A stretch of 64,000 bases of DNA from JAXHUH01 sp034211175 (GCA_034211175.1 JAXHUH010000308.1:8844-72843); one strand, 5' to 3'; shown: positions 31,035 to 39,913, counted from the first letter of the stretch. Program-made: numbers and translations. Notes: generated by a model not told the origin, from the sequence alone.

Positions 31035-31946
31035 TCACTCGATGATGACGTGGACCCGCCCGCCGGCCAGTGACACGACCCGCATCGGAACCGTCGACCG
31101 GCGGCCGTCGTCGCCCACCATGAGCGCCACGAGCTGGTCGCGTGCGGTCACCTCGGAGGTGGCGATGCCCTCGAGCGTGACCCCGGTCGGCCGGATCGTC
31201 GCCTGGAGCGGGCCCCGGAGGCCGTTCGAGGTGACGATCCAGCACGTCGCCGCGCCGACCTCGACGCGCACCGGCCGTGCCGCCTTGGTCGACGCGGCGA
31301 CCCCCTGGCGCACGTACTCGAGCAGCAGCTGCTCCTGGCGCGGGTCGAGCCGCCACTCGACGCCGAGCCGGCGCTCGTCGCCCCGGTCGTCGACCGCGAC
31401 GACGGTGGCCGGCGTGGCCACGAGGGTCCGGCCCTCGGCGTCGACGACCCGGACCGCGACCTGCTCGCCGGAGGAGGGCACGTCGACCGCAGGTGTGAGG
31501 AACGAGCCGCCGAGCACGGCCAGGTCGTTCGCCCGGGCCTCGACGCACTCGGGGCGACCGCGGTCGTGCCACGCCAGATGGGCTGCGAAGTCGACCGGGT
31601 AGCGCCGGGCGCGGCGACGGTCGACCCGTTCGAGCACCGGCGGTCCGAGCTCGATGCGGGTGCCGACGACCGAGCGCACCGACGCGAACGCCCGGAGCAG
31701 GCCGCTCGCCTGCTCCCAGGTCATGCGCAGGGTGTCGTGGACCGAGACGGCGAGCGGCTCCTCCACGACCAGCGTGGCGCCGTCCTCCCGGAAGCGGGCG
31801 GTGCCGTTCAGGCTCCGACCGTTCGGCGCCACGACCGCGACCGCTCGGGCGTCGTCCACCCGGTCGTGGGGCGTGCGGCGCTCGTCGGGGCCGGACGGCG
31901 TCGGTGTGCGCGCCGTCGCTCCGCCGGGCCCCGCAGGGTCAGCCAA
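31035..31946 (-). CDS. PilZ-like domain protein, second paralogue
   Basis: A 303-residue protein closely related to the adjacent upstream gene. A PilZ-like core is suggested by the arginine cluster RVDRRRARRYPV (near residue 110) and NDLAVLGGSF (near 140), but the (D/N)xSxxG motif is degenerate: alanine replaces serine. A C-terminal domain (CWIVTSNGLRGPLQATI, RVVSLAGGRVHVIIE) is shared with the paralogue. The TTG at 31946 overlaps the upstream gene by eight bases; GTG 31859 aligns with the paralogue's start and may be real. A c-di-GMP effector role is inferred. Confidence 0.75.
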   Translation of the reverse strand: MADPAGPGGATARTPTPSGPDERRTPHDRVDDARAVAVVAPNGRSLNGTARFREDGATLVVEEPLAVSVHDTLRMTWEQASGLLRAFASVRSVVGTRIELGPPVLERVDRRRARRYPVDFAAHLAWHDRGRPECVEARANDLAVLGGSFLTPAVDVPSSGEQVAVRVVDAEGRTLVATPATVVAVDDRGDERRLGVEWRLDPRQEQLLLEYVRQGVAASTKAARPVRVEVGAATCWIVTSNGLRGPLQATIRPTGVTLEGIATSEVTARDQLVALMVGDDGRRSTVPMRVVSLAGGRVHVIIE

Positions 31947-32784
31947 CGGAGGTGTGGACCTGGCCCCCGGCCCGCGAGACGATCCGCAGGGAGACCGTCG
32001 AGGTCTGGCCGGCGGAGTCGACGAGGATGGCCGCCCACCGTCCCCGGGCGGGGACGTCGATCGGGTCGATGTCGGTGAGGGTGACGCCGGTGATCTTGAC
32101 CGACGCCTTCAACGGGCCGATGACGCCCTCGTCCTCGACGAGCCAACAGCTCGCGTCGCCGTAGGCGATGCCCCGGGTCTGGGGCGTCTCCTCGCCCCGG
32201 CGGCGGAGGTGGCGCAGCGACGTGAGGTACTCGACCATCGACGCCTCCTGGCGGGCGTCGAGGCGCCACTCGAGCCGCAGCACGGGATACTCGCCCGAGC
32301 GCTCGACGTCGATGACCGTGGCCGGCCCGGCGACGACGACGTAGTCGGCATCGGCGACGTGGGTCGCGACCGTGGCACCGTTGGGCGGCAGCTCCATCGA
32401 GTCGGTGACGAACGAGCCGCCGAGCACGGAGATGTTCTGGGTCCGGGCCGCGAGCGCGCGGGGCCCGTCGCCGCCCATCCACGCCAACCGGGCCTCGCAG
32501 AAGACGTCGACCCGCTCGACGCGTCGGCGGTCGCCGCGCTCGAAGACCGCGCGGCCGAGGGTGAGGGTCTGCGACCCGTTGTGCTGGACGACGTCGCGGA
32601 CCGCGGCGTACGCCCGGATCACCTCGGCGCCATCCTCCCAGCTCAGCCGGATGGCGTCGCCGGCGACCACGGCGAAGTTCGACTCGACCTCGGCCGTCGC
32701 CCCACCGTCATCCCGCCAGCTGAGCTTCCCCGGCGAGAAGTCGCCCGTCGGGGCGTGGGCGTACACCGACACAGCGTGTTCCAT
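31939..32784 (-). CDS. PilZ-like domain protein, first paralogue
   Basis: A 281-residue soluble protein. The arginine-rich RGDRRRVERVDVF (residues about 84-95) and NISVLGGSF (117-125) fit the PilZ RxxxR and (D/N)xSxxG motifs that bind c-di-GMP. An N-terminal beta-rich domain precedes it and a C-terminal domain (CWLVEDEGVIGPLKASV, RIVSRAGGQVHTSVG) follows. The next gene is a paralogue with the same order of domains, so this is a tandem duplication. A diguanylate cyclase lies 2 kb away. Function beyond nucleotide sensing is unknown. Confidence 0.8.
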   Translation of the reverse strand: MEHAVSVYAHAPTGDFSPGKLSWRDDGGATAEVESNFAVVAGDAIRLSWEDGAEVIRAYAAVRDVVQHNGSQTLTLGRAVFERGDRRRVERVDVFCEARLAWMGGDGPRALAARTQNISVLGGSFVTDSMELPPNGATVATHVADADYVVVAGPATVIDVERSGEYPVLRLEWRLDARQEASMVEYLTSLRHLRRRGEETPQTRGIAYGDASCWLVEDEGVIGPLKASVKITGVTLTDIDPIDVPARGRWAAILVDSAGQTSTVSLRIVSRAGGQVHTSVG

Positions 32785-32941
32785 GAGCCACTTCCGTCAC
32801 TCCGCGTCCTCGGACCGCGTCCGGCGCGGGACCGGTCACGGGTGGGCCGACCCCGCCCGGGGCCGACCCACCCGGTGCATCGGTGGGCGCTCGGCCCGCC
32901 TGGAACGGATTCCCCTGGATCGGAGGTCGCGCGCCGACCGC

Positions 32942-33895
32942 TCAGGTCCCGTCGGGCCCGACGCCGTAGCCGGCGGCCAGCTCCCGCAGCGTGGCCAGGC
33001 ACTCGGCCGCGCACTCGCGCACGATGTCCGCGACCGGTCGCACCTCGTCGATGCGGCCGGCCACCTGGCCGCACAGGGCGATCGACGCCTCCATGTCACC
33101 GCCGAAGTACAGGTCGAGCGCGGAGCCGAGGTCGGCCATCGCGTTGTGGCTCGCGTCGTGCTCGAGCGCGCTCGTCCGCTCGGTGCGCAGCGCCCGCAGC
33201 TGCGGCGAGGTGTGCCCGTTGAGCACCAGCGTGTCGGTCTCGGCCGCGCCGATGATCGCCTGCTTCCAGTTGTCGTGGACCGGCGACTCGGCCGCCGACA
33301 CCATGCGGGTCCCGAGCTGGACGCCCTCGGCGCCGAGCGCCAGCGCGGCCGCCATCGAGCGGCCGTCCACGAACCCGCCGGCGGCGATGATGGGCACGTC
33401 GACCCGCGACCGGACCAGCGGCAGGAGCACCATCGACGACACCGGGGTCGGGCTCTTGAAGCCACCGCCCTCGCCCCCCTCGACGATGAGGCCGTCCACG
33501 CCGGCCTCGACGGCCTTGATGGCGCCGGCCAGGGTCGGCACGACGTGGAAGACGGTCAGGCCGGCCTCCTTGAGCGGCGCCGTGTACCTGGTGGGGGAGC
33601 CGGCCGAGGTCGTGACGAACCCGACGCCCTGCTCGACGACGAAGTCGGCGATGGCCGGATCGCGCACGAACGCCTGGGCGATGTTCACCCCGAACGGCTT
33701 GTCGGTCAGGTCGCGCATCTTGGCGATCTCGCCCTTGACCGCGTCGAGCTCGCCGGAGGACGTCTCGATGATGCCCATGGCCCCGGCCTCGGACACGGCC
33801 GACGCGAGCTGGGCGCGGGCGATCCAGCCCATCGGCGCCTGCACGATGGGCACCTCGATGCCCAGCATCCTCGTCACCCGGTTGTCGAAGCCCAT
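32942..33895 (-). CDS. Nitronate monooxygenase-like FMN oxidoreductase
   Basis: TIM-barrel FMN enzyme of 317 residues of the 2-nitropropane dioxygenase family. Motifs are IVQAPMGWIARAQLASAVSEAG, VDGLIVEGGEGGGF, PIIAAGGFVDGRSMAAALALGA and GVQLGTRM. The family oxidises nitronates or, in close relatives, reduces quinones or enoyl substrates. ATG 33895 has GAGGAGG nine bases upstream. It is divergent from the small gene at 34107, with two palindromes between. Confidence 0.9.
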   Translation of the reverse strand: MGFDNRVTRMLGIEVPIVQAPMGWIARAQLASAVSEAGAMGIIETSSGELDAVKGEIAKMRDLTDKPFGVNIAQAFVRDPAIADFVVEQGVGFVTTSAGSPTRYTAPLKEAGLTVFHVVPTLAGAIKAVEAGVDGLIVEGGEGGGFKSPTPVSSMVLLPLVRSRVDVPIIAAGGFVDGRSMAAALALGAEGVQLGTRMVSAAESPVHDNWKQAIIGAAETDTLVLNGHTSPQLRALRTERTSALEHDASHNAMADLGSALDLYFGGDMEASIALCGQVAGRIDEVRPVADIVRECAAECLATLRELAAGYGVGPDGT

Positions 33896-33954
33896 GGGAC
33901 CGTGCCTCCTCGTCGCGCTCGCCGGCGGCACCGGTCACCGTGCCCGCCGCAGCT

Positions 33955-33972
33955 CGATCGAACGATCGATCG
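33955..33972. promoter_or_regulatory. CGATCG palindrome cluster
   Basis: CGATCG-AA-CGATCGATCG, an overlapping set of palindromes 60 bases upstream of the nitronate monooxygenase-like gene. It looks like an operator of a TetR-like regulator; the regulator is unknown. Confidence 0.4.
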
Positions 33973-34022
33973 GTGCCGCCCGGACCGTAGCGGGCCGCCG
34001 TTGGCCCGTTCGAACCCGGTTA

Positions 34023-34049
34023 CCTGTGGAAAACTCCGCATTCCACAGG
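34023..34049. promoter_or_regulatory. Perfect 9-base inverted repeat, probable operator
   Basis: CCTGTGGAA, nine bases, TTCCACAGG, in a locally AT-richer spacer between divergent genes at 33895 and 34107. The arms are fully complementary. One arm also matches a relaxed DnaA box, but no other origin feature is present. Confidence 0.55.
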
Positions 34050-34094
34050 CAATCAACAGGGTTGACGGTCTGGATGGCCACAGGGCCGTCGTCG

Positions 34095-34100
34095 TACGGT
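34095..34100 (+). promoter_or_regulatory. -10 box of the 83-residue gene
   Basis: TACGGT six bases before ATG 34107. TTGACG at 34062-34067 is too far upstream (27 bases) to be its -35. Confidence 0.45.
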
Positions 34101-34106
34101 CGACCA

Positions 34107-34358
34107 ATGAAGGACCAGAAGCCCTGCCACGAGGTCACGCTGCTCGACCAACGGGTGGAGCTGGTGCACGGCGCCGACGCCTACCAGCCCGAGGGTCACA
34201 TGACCACGTTCTTCCGGACCGACGGCGAGCGGGCCGTCGTCGATGCGTGGTCGACCCGGGTCGCCTCCTTCCGAACGGCGGAGATCCTCATGATCCGGCG
34301 AACCGACCGTGCCGTCGAGGCGGCACCCGGCCACGTCCCGACCCTGCGCTCGGCGTGA
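34107..34358 (+). CDS. Small hypothetical protein (83 residues)
   Basis: Unrecognised 83-residue soluble protein. It contains HEVTLLDQRVELVHGADAY and TFFRTDGERAVVDAWSTRVA, with no membrane helix, zinc ligands or known motif. The leaderless-type start and codon use matching the neighbours favour a real gene. It precedes another tiny gene on the same strand after 46 bases. Confidence 0.65.
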   Translation: MKDQKPCHEVTLLDQRVELVHGADAYQPEGHMTTFFRTDGERAVVDAWSTRVASFRTAEILMIRRTDRAVEAAPGHVPTLRSA

Positions 34359-34404
34359 GCGCGTCATCGCCCACGGCCGGCGGGCCCCGCGCGAGACTCC
34401 TCCG

Positions 34405-34608
34405 GTGAGCATCGACAGCGACACGCCGCTCGAGTTCGACTGCCCCCGCTGCGGCTCGGGTGCGAGCGAGCGGTTCTACGGACCGTGCAGCGACTGCCGG
34501 GCCGAGTTGCGGGCCACGCTCGGCGGCGAGTCGCAGCACTACGCCGCCGCGGCGTTCGAGCCCAAGATGAACGTCACCCCCAACGCGGTCGCCCTCAAGG
34601 ACGACTGA
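34405..34608 (+). CDS. Small zinc-ribbon protein (67 residues)
   Basis: A 67-residue protein with two CxxC knuckles, CPRCGSG and CSDCRAEL, spaced as in a zinc ribbon, followed by an alanine-rich tail. GTG 34405 follows GAGACT by six bases. Function unknown; such ribbons often mediate protein or nucleic-acid contacts. It is convergent with the diguanylate cyclase gene. Confidence 0.75.
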   Translation: MSIDSDTPLEFDCPRCGSGASERFYGPCSDCRAELRATLGGESQHYAAAAFEPKMNVTPNAVALKDD

Positions 34609-34614
34609 CCACGG

Positions 34615-36024
34615 TCAGGGGGCGGCCGGCTGGCGGCGCTCGGTGAGCGCCCGGAGGCGCTCGCCCGGTACCGATCCGTCGTGGCGGTGCCGGGCCGGCT
34701 CGAAGATCTCGACCCCGGCAGCCGAGGCCGCCTTCGCCGCGTACATCGCCACGTCGGCCTCGCTGAGCAGGATCGAGGCGTCCTCGAGGCCGGGCCGGCA
34801 CAGCGACACGCCCACGCTCGCGCCGACCTGTACCGCGCTCCCGCCGATGTCGAAGGGCTCACGGACCGCGTCGACCACCCGGGCCGCGACCTGCCGAGCG
34901 TCCTCCTCCCCGGCGGGTGCGGCGAGCAGGACGGCGAACTCGTCACCGCCGAGGCGGGCCACGAGGTCGGTCCGACGGACGGCGCCACCGAGGCGGGCGG
35001 CCACCTCGCGCAGCAGCGCGTCGCCGGCCGCGTGCCCGAGGCCGTCGTTGACCAGCTTGAAGTCGTCGAGGTCGATGTACATCACGCCGCCCGGCGTGCC
35101 CGCGGCGACCAGCCGCTCCAGGCGCTCGATGAGCGAGCGACGGTTCGGCAGGCCGGTCAGGCCGTCGGTGTAGGCCTGGTCGGTGAGTCTCCGACGGTGC
35201 TCGTCGAGCGACGCCGCCATTGCCTCGAACGCACGGGCGACGTCGGCCAGCTCCTCCACACGGAACGAGCCCGGTCTGGCCCGCAGGTCGCCCCGGCCGT
35301 AGCGCACGGCCGTGTCGTGCAGGTCGCGCAGCGGCACGAGGACGTCACGCCGGGTGTGGCGGAAGAGGTGGATCGCAACGGCGGCGAACGCCGCGAACAG
35401 GGCTCCGAACGCCACCGTGAGCCGGCGGGCCCGGACACGGGCCTCGGCGAGGCGCTCGTCGATCTCCGAGCTCGACTCCTCGGCGAGCTCGTCGGCGACC
35501 ATGATCAGCCCGTCGGCCGTCATCGCCAGCTCGAAGTGGAAGCCCTCCCGGTCCGCGAGCCCGGCGACGTAGCCGTCGATCGCATCGTCGGCCACCGCGG
35601 CGCGCAGGTCGCCGAAGGTCGCGTCCCAGCGATCCCGCGCCTCGGCGACCAGCTCGAGCTCGGACCCGCCATCGAGCACCTCGTCCACCCGGCCGAAGAG
35701 CTCGGCCACCGCGGCATCGGCGGCCACGAAGCGCTCGGTCCCGACCGACCCCTCGTCGACGAGCCCGTGGGCCGCCGACTCCTGCTCGGAGAGGGCGACC
35801 CGGAGGGAGGAGGCGTAGGCGAGCTCGCGCGAGGCCTCGGCCGCGGACTGCTCGAAGCTGCGGACGAGCCCGGCGACCGCGCCGTAGCCGAGCGCGCCCG
35901 CTGCGACGAAGAGGACGCTCACGACGGCGGACGCGCGCCGCCAACGGTTGATCAGGCTCGCTCCGCCGTGCCGATCGCCCGCGGCCCCCGGCGACGACCC
36001 GGGGGCGTGGCTCCGCGTCTCCAC
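34615..36024 (-). CDS. Membrane diguanylate cyclase with HAMP and GGDEF domains
   Basis: A 469-residue membrane enzyme that should make c-di-GMP from two GTP. Two membrane helices (about residues 31-54 and 200-222) flank an extracytoplasmic helical sensor; a HAMP segment (RRDVLVPLRDLHDTAVRY) and the catalytic domain follow. The active-site motif GGDEF is intact at residues 359-363, and an RxxD inhibitory site (RRTD) lies five residues before it, so product feedback is expected. It lies near two PilZ-like proteins. ATG 36024. Confidence 0.95.
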   Translation of the reverse strand: METRSHAPGSSPGAAGDRHGGASLINRWRRASAVVSVLFVAAGALGYGAVAGLVRSFEQSAAEASRELAYASSLRVALSEQESAAHGLVDEGSVGTERFVAADAAVAELFGRVDEVLDGGSELELVAEARDRWDATFGDLRAAVADDAIDGYVAGLADREGFHFELAMTADGLIMVADELAEESSSEIDERLAEARVRARRLTVAFGALFAAFAAVAIHLFRHTRRDVLVPLRDLHDTAVRYGRGDLRARPGSFRVEELADVARAFEAMAASLDEHRRRLTDQAYTDGLTGLPNRRSLIERLERLVAAGTPGGVMYIDLDDFKLVNDGLGHAAGDALLREVAARLGGAVRRTDLVARLGGDEFAVLLAAPAGEEDARQVAARVVDAVREPFDIGGSAVQVGASVGVSLCRPGLEDASILLSEADVAMYAAKAASAAGVEIFEPARHRHDGSVPGERLRALTERRQPAAP

Positions 36025-36093
36025 CTCCGCCGATCGGTCATCGCGCGCCGGACCTTGAGCACTCCCGAACCCGGTTCAGGCACCGCCTCGAGG

Positions 36094-37764
36094 TCAGGCC
36101 GACGCCGACGAGCCGCGGGCCCGTTCGCTGGCCCAGCGGTAGTTCGCCTTCCCGTTCGGGTTCCGCTCGACCCGGTCGACGACCACGACGGCCTTCGGCA
36201 GCTTGTAGCGGGCGATGGTACGCCCGGCGGCCTCGCGCAACGTGTCCGCGTCGGCGTCCGAGCCCGGTCGCAGCTGCACGACCGCGACGACCTCCGAGCC
36301 CCACCGCTCGCTCGGCCGCCCGACGACGACCACGTCGACGACGTCCGGATGGGCCTTCAGCGCCTGCTCGACCTCCTCGGCGAAGATCTTCTCGCCACCG
36401 GAGTTGATCGTCACCGAGTCTCGCCCGAGCAGCTCGATCGTGCCGTCGGCGCGGAGCCGGGCCCGGTCGCCGGCGACCGCGTGGCGCACCCCGCCGAGGG
36501 TCGGGAACGTGGCTCGTGTCTTGTCGGGGTCGTTCAGGTAGCCCCGCGGCACCCGTCCGCGCTGGGCCAGCCAACCGACCTCGGGGTCACCGGGTGCCAA
36601 CGTCCGATCGAGGTCCGCGCTGAGCACGACGGTCGTCGTGGAGGGCCGGAACCCCGATCCCTCGGACGGCTCGCGGCCGCCGCCGGTCGACGCCACCCCG
36701 TGGCGCCCGGTCTCGGACGACCCGAGCACGTCGACGACGGTCAGCCCGGGGACGAGCTCGGTCAGCGCCGCCTTGCGCTCCGCGCCGAGCACCGCACCAC
36801 CCGTCATGAGGTGGCGCAGCGACGACAGGTCGTAGCGGTGGCGTCGCAGCTCCTCGATCAACGGGAGCGCGAAGGCATCGCCGACGATCAGCAGCGAGGT
36901 CACCCGCTCCCGTTCGCAGGTCGCGAGGACGTCGGCCGGATCGAGGTGCTCGACATCGCTCTGGATGACGACCGTGCCGCCCGCGACCCAGGCGCTGATC
37001 GCGTTCCAGTGCGCCGCGCCGTGCATGAACGGGGGAGCGGGCAGCGCCCGCAGCCCTCCGCCGCGGGCCCGCTCGACGATCTCGTCGATGTGCTCGTAGT
37101 CCGACCCGTCCCGGCGACGGACGCCGAGCGCGGCCACCAGGAAGTCGGCCTGGCGCCACAGCACCCCCTTCGGCGCCCCGGTCGTGCCGCCGGTGTAGAC
37201 CATGTACTGGTCGTCGCCCGACCACGAGGCGACGAGGTCGGCGGGCAGCGCCGGGTCGGCGGCGGCCAGCGCCTCCTCGTAGTCGACGGCGCCGTCGAGC
37301 AGCGGCGCACCCGACCCGTCGTCGACCTGGAGGAGCAGCTCGAGGCGGTCGAGGCGATCGCGCACCGCGGCGAGGGTCGACGCGAACCGGCCGCCGTAGA
37401 CGATGGCGCGGGTGCCGGCGTCGGCGAGGACGTAGGCCAGCTCGTCGGCGACGTAGCGGTAGTTCACGTTGAACGGGACGGCCCGGGCCTTGTAGGCGCC
37501 GAGCATCGCCTCGAGGTACTCGGTCCCGTTGAGCAGGTACAGGGCCACGTGGTCCTGGTGCGAGCGCCACCCGTCGGTCGGGACCGGGCCGGCTCGTCCG
37601 GCATCGGCGATGCCGAGCCCGGCACCGCGCAGCACCGCGGCCAGGCGGCGCGAGCGGTCGTCGACGTCGGCCCAGCTCAGGCGACGATCGCGCCACACGA
37701 GGCAGTCACGCTCGGGCACCTCACGGGCGATCGCCTCGAAGCTGGCGGCGAGGTTCAGTTCCAT
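36094..37764 (-). CDS. Acyl-CoA synthetase (AMP-forming)
   Basis: A 556-residue member of the ANL adenylating superfamily, likely activating a fatty or other carboxylic acid to its CoA ester. The P-loop-like motif is VYTGGTTGAPKGVLW, the A5 region VDVLGSSETGRHG, the A7/A8 hinge GDRARLRADGTIELLGRD and NSGGEKIFAEEVEQ, and the C-terminal lysine motif is NPNGKANY. The start ATG 37764 begins MELNLAASFEAIA. It lies 54 bases downstream of a TetR-type gene that may control it. Confidence 0.94.
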   Translation of the reverse strand: MELNLAASFEAIAREVPERDCLVWRDRRLSWADVDDRSRRLAAVLRGAGLGIADAGRAGPVPTDGWRSHQDHVALYLLNGTEYLEAMLGAYKARAVPFNVNYRYVADELAYVLADAGTRAIVYGGRFASTLAAVRDRLDRLELLLQVDDGSGAPLLDGAVDYEEALAAADPALPADLVASWSGDDQYMVYTGGTTGAPKGVLWRQADFLVAALGVRRRDGSDYEHIDEIVERARGGGLRALPAPPFMHGAAHWNAISAWVAGGTVVIQSDVEHLDPADVLATCERERVTSLLIVGDAFALPLIEELRRHRYDLSSLRHLMTGGAVLGAERKAALTELVPGLTVVDVLGSSETGRHGVASTGGGREPSEGSGFRPSTTTVVLSADLDRTLAPGDPEVGWLAQRGRVPRGYLNDPDKTRATFPTLGGVRHAVAGDRARLRADGTIELLGRDSVTINSGGEKIFAEEVEQALKAHPDVVDVVVVGRPSERWGSEVVAVVQLRPGSDADADTLREAAGRTIARYKLPKAVVVVDRVERNPNGKANYRWASERARGSSASA

Positions 37765-37818
37765 CGACCGACGATGTTGGCACGCCGGCCGCAGCGGACA
37801 CCCGGTCCGCGGCCCGGC

Positions 37819-38448
37819 TCAGGACGCCGTGGGGCTCAACGGCTCCGCGCTCTCCTCGGTCGGGCGGTCGAAGGCGTGCGACAGGCCGACCCAGAGGAGG
37901 CGATGGATGATGTCGATGTTGCGGTCGTCGTCGATCGCGCCGTCGTCGAGCAGCGCGCCCAGCGCACCGTCGATGAGCCCGCCGACGGCCGACACCGCGA
38001 GGCGCGCGTGGCGACCGCCGCCCCACGCCTCGCCCAGCTTCTCGGCCCGGGCGCGGCGCGCGTCCTCGAGCGGCTTCTGCGGCGTCACCCCGAGGATGCG
38101 GATGAACCGCACCATCTGCGGGTCCTCGCGGGCCTGCTCCACCCGGACCTCGACGATGCGGCGCAGGCGCTCCTCGGGCGTGGCGTCGCTCGCCATCGCG
38201 ACCATCGACTGCTCGTCGAGGTCCGCGACGCAGCGCTCGTAGAGCTCGGCCAGCAGCCCGCCCTTGTCGCCGAAGTAGTTGTAGACGAGGGCGCGCGAGA
38301 CACCCGCGTCCAGCGCGACCTCCTCGAACGTCACCTCGGCGGGGTCACGCCCCAGGAACACCCGGAGAGCGGAGTCGAGCAGTTGGGATCGCCGCTCCTC
38401 CGGAGAGAGCCGGCGGCGTCTTCCCACACCCTGCGTCTCCACCGCCAC
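37819..38448 (-). CDS. TetR family transcriptional regulator
   Basis: A 209-residue TetR-type repressor. The N-terminal helix-turn-helix is VTFEEVALDAGVSRALVYNYF, followed by GDKGGLLAELYERC and an all-helical ligand domain. GTG 38448 was chosen because GGAGGAGG lies six bases before it. It sits 26 bases downstream of the dppD-type gene and upstream of the acyl-CoA synthetase gene, all on the minus strand. Confidence 0.9.
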   Translation of the reverse strand: MAVETQGVGRRRRLSPEERRSQLLDSALRVFLGRDPAEVTFEEVALDAGVSRALVYNYFGDKGGLLAELYERCVADLDEQSMVAMASDATPEERLRRIVEVRVEQAREDPQMVRFIRILGVTPQKPLEDARRARAEKLGEAWGGGRHARLAVSAVGGLIDGALGALLDDGAIDDDRNIDIIHRLLWVGLSHAFDRPTEESAEPLSPTAS

Positions 38449-38474
38449 TCGGTCCTCCTCCCGGCTCCGCTCGA

Positions 38475-39581
38475 TCAGGAGCCGCCCACGGCAACACGGG
38501 TCTGGGCCAGGCCCTTCTTGAGGTTGGCCTCCAGGGCCTCCTCGTTGGCCTTCGTGCCCACCGGGTACCAGCACGCGAACGTGTGGCCCGGCGTCTCCGC
38601 CTCGACGAGGGGTGGCTCCTCCTCGTGGCAGCGAGGCTGAGCGTAGGGGCACCGGGGGGCGAAGTTGCAGCCCTTGGGCGGCGTGATGAGGTCCGGCGGA
38701 CGGCCGCCGATCACCTGGAGCCGCGTGTGGCTGCGGTTCTCGAGCTTCGGGATCGACTTCAGCAGCGCCTCGGTGTAGGGCATCCGCATCTCGGAGAACA
38801 GCACCGACGTGGGCGCCTTCTCCACGATCTTGCCCGCGTACATCACCGCGATGTCGTCGGAGCGGCCGGCGACGACCCCGAGGTCGTGGGTGACGAGCAC
38901 CATCGCCATGAACCGCTCCTCCTGCAGATCCTGAAGGAGGTTGAGGATCTGGGCCTGGACGGTCACGTCGAGCGCGGTCGTCGCCTCGTCGGCGAAGAGC
39001 ACCTTGGGCCCGCACGCCAGCGCGATGGCGATCGTGACCCGCTGGCGCATGCCCCCGGAGAGCTGGTGCGGGTACTCCTCGAGCCGCCGCGACGGCTCGG
39101 GGATGCCGACCGAGGTCAGCAGGGCGAGGGCCGTGGCGTTGGCCTCCTCGCGCCCCATGTCGAGGTGCTTGCGCAGGGACTCGGTGATCTGGACCCCGAT
39201 CTTCATGACCGGGTTGAGCGAGGTCATCGGGTCCTGGAACACCATGGCCATCTCGGTGCCCCAGACCTCCCGCATCTTCTTCTCGGGCACGTCGGTGATC
39301 TCGCGGCCCTCGAAGAAGACCTGGCCCTTGCTGACCACGTTGCGGCGGGGGAGCAGGCGCATGATCGAGCGCGACAGGACGCTCTTGCCGGAGCCGGACT
39401 CGCCGACCAGGCCGAGGGTCCGTCCGCGATCGAGCGTCAGCGAGACGCCGTCGACCGCCTTGACCAGGCCGCGTGGCGTCTTGAACCACGTGCGCAGGTC
39501 GCGCACCTCGAGCAGCTTCTCGGTCGCCGGCGCGCCATCGGGCCCGGTCGCCGCCTTCTCGGTGATGACCTTCCGGCTCAT
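38475..39581 (-). CDS. dppD: Peptide/opine-type ABC transporter ATPase, DppD type
   Basis: A 368-residue nucleotide-binding subunit of the oligopeptide/nickel/opine importer class. Walker A is GESGSGKS, the Q-loop FQDPMTSLNP, the signature LSGGMRQR, Walker B LFADEATTALD and the H-loop VTHDLGVV. The C-terminal oligopeptide-transporter extension with cysteines (CNFAPRCPYAQPRC) is present. ATG 39581 was taken over the longer frame, whose first 44 residues are basic and unlike the family. It is transcribed away from the other transporter genes from its own promoter (39731-39759). Confidence 0.93.
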   Translation of the reverse strand: MSRKVITEKAATGPDGAPATEKLLEVRDLRTWFKTPRGLVKAVDGVSLTLDRGRTLGLVGESGSGKSVLSRSIMRLLPRRNVVSKGQVFFEGREITDVPEKKMREVWGTEMAMVFQDPMTSLNPVMKIGVQITESLRKHLDMGREEANATALALLTSVGIPEPSRRLEEYPHQLSGGMRQRVTIAIALACGPKVLFADEATTALDVTVQAQILNLLQDLQEERFMAMVLVTHDLGVVAGRSDDIAVMYAGKIVEKAPTSVLFSEMRMPYTEALLKSIPKLENRSHTRLQVIGGRPPDLITPPKGCNFAPRCPYAQPRCHEEEPPLVEAETPGHTFACWYPVGTKANEEALEANLKKGLAQTRVAVGGS

Positions 39582-39661
39582 CGGTTGCGCACGCCCCCTC
39601 GTTCGGTGCCGCCGCGGCGGCCCCTTCCTGCACTTCCACATCCGGCGGGACCGCCGGCGGA

Positions 39662-39682
39662 CCGACTGCGGCCCGCAGTCGG
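39662..39682 (-). promoter_or_regulatory. Strong hairpin in the dppD leader
   Basis: CCGACTGCG-GCC-CGCAGTCGG, a perfect nine-base stem with a three-base loop, within the roughly 140-base untranslated leader predicted for dppD. No T-tract follows. It could be an attenuator or an operator. Confidence 0.5.
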
Positions 39683-39730
39683 GCTCGGCACGGAGCCCGC
39701 ACCTCTGTGCCACCGGTCACGGTAGCGCTG

Positions 39731-39759
39731 AACGTAGGGCCGCACTGTCAGTTCGTCAA
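39731..39759 (-). promoter_or_regulatory. Promoter of the dppD unit
   Basis: On the minus strand TTGACG (39759-39754), a 17-base spacer and TACGTT (39736-39731). The start point would be near 39724, giving a leader of about 140 bases. The rest of the 332-base interval 39582-39913 shows only the hairpin and no gene. Confidence 0.6.
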
Positions 39760-39913
39760 ATGTCGATCGCCCGTCGACGATCGTTCAGGCAGGTCGGACG
39801 GGTGAGCCCCTCCGGCGCGGCACCGGGTCGGACGCGACATCGGCTCAGGTGACGCGGGTCCAGCACACGACGCGGCCGACACGCTCGCCGACGAGCTGGT
39901 CGCGCAGCAGTCG

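Noticed and set aside
34008..34015. GTTCGAAC resembling a tRNA T-loop
   Set aside because: No matching stems, anticodon arm or acceptor can be drawn around it.
34023..34049. DnaA-box-like sequences as a replication origin
   Set aside because: Only one arm fits a relaxed box; there is no box cluster, AT-rich unwinding region, dnaA or dnaN.
34681..38640. A 1319-residue plus-strand frame across the diguanylate cyclase, synthetase and TetR genes
   Set aside because: It runs antisense through three well-recognised genes and has shadow-type composition.
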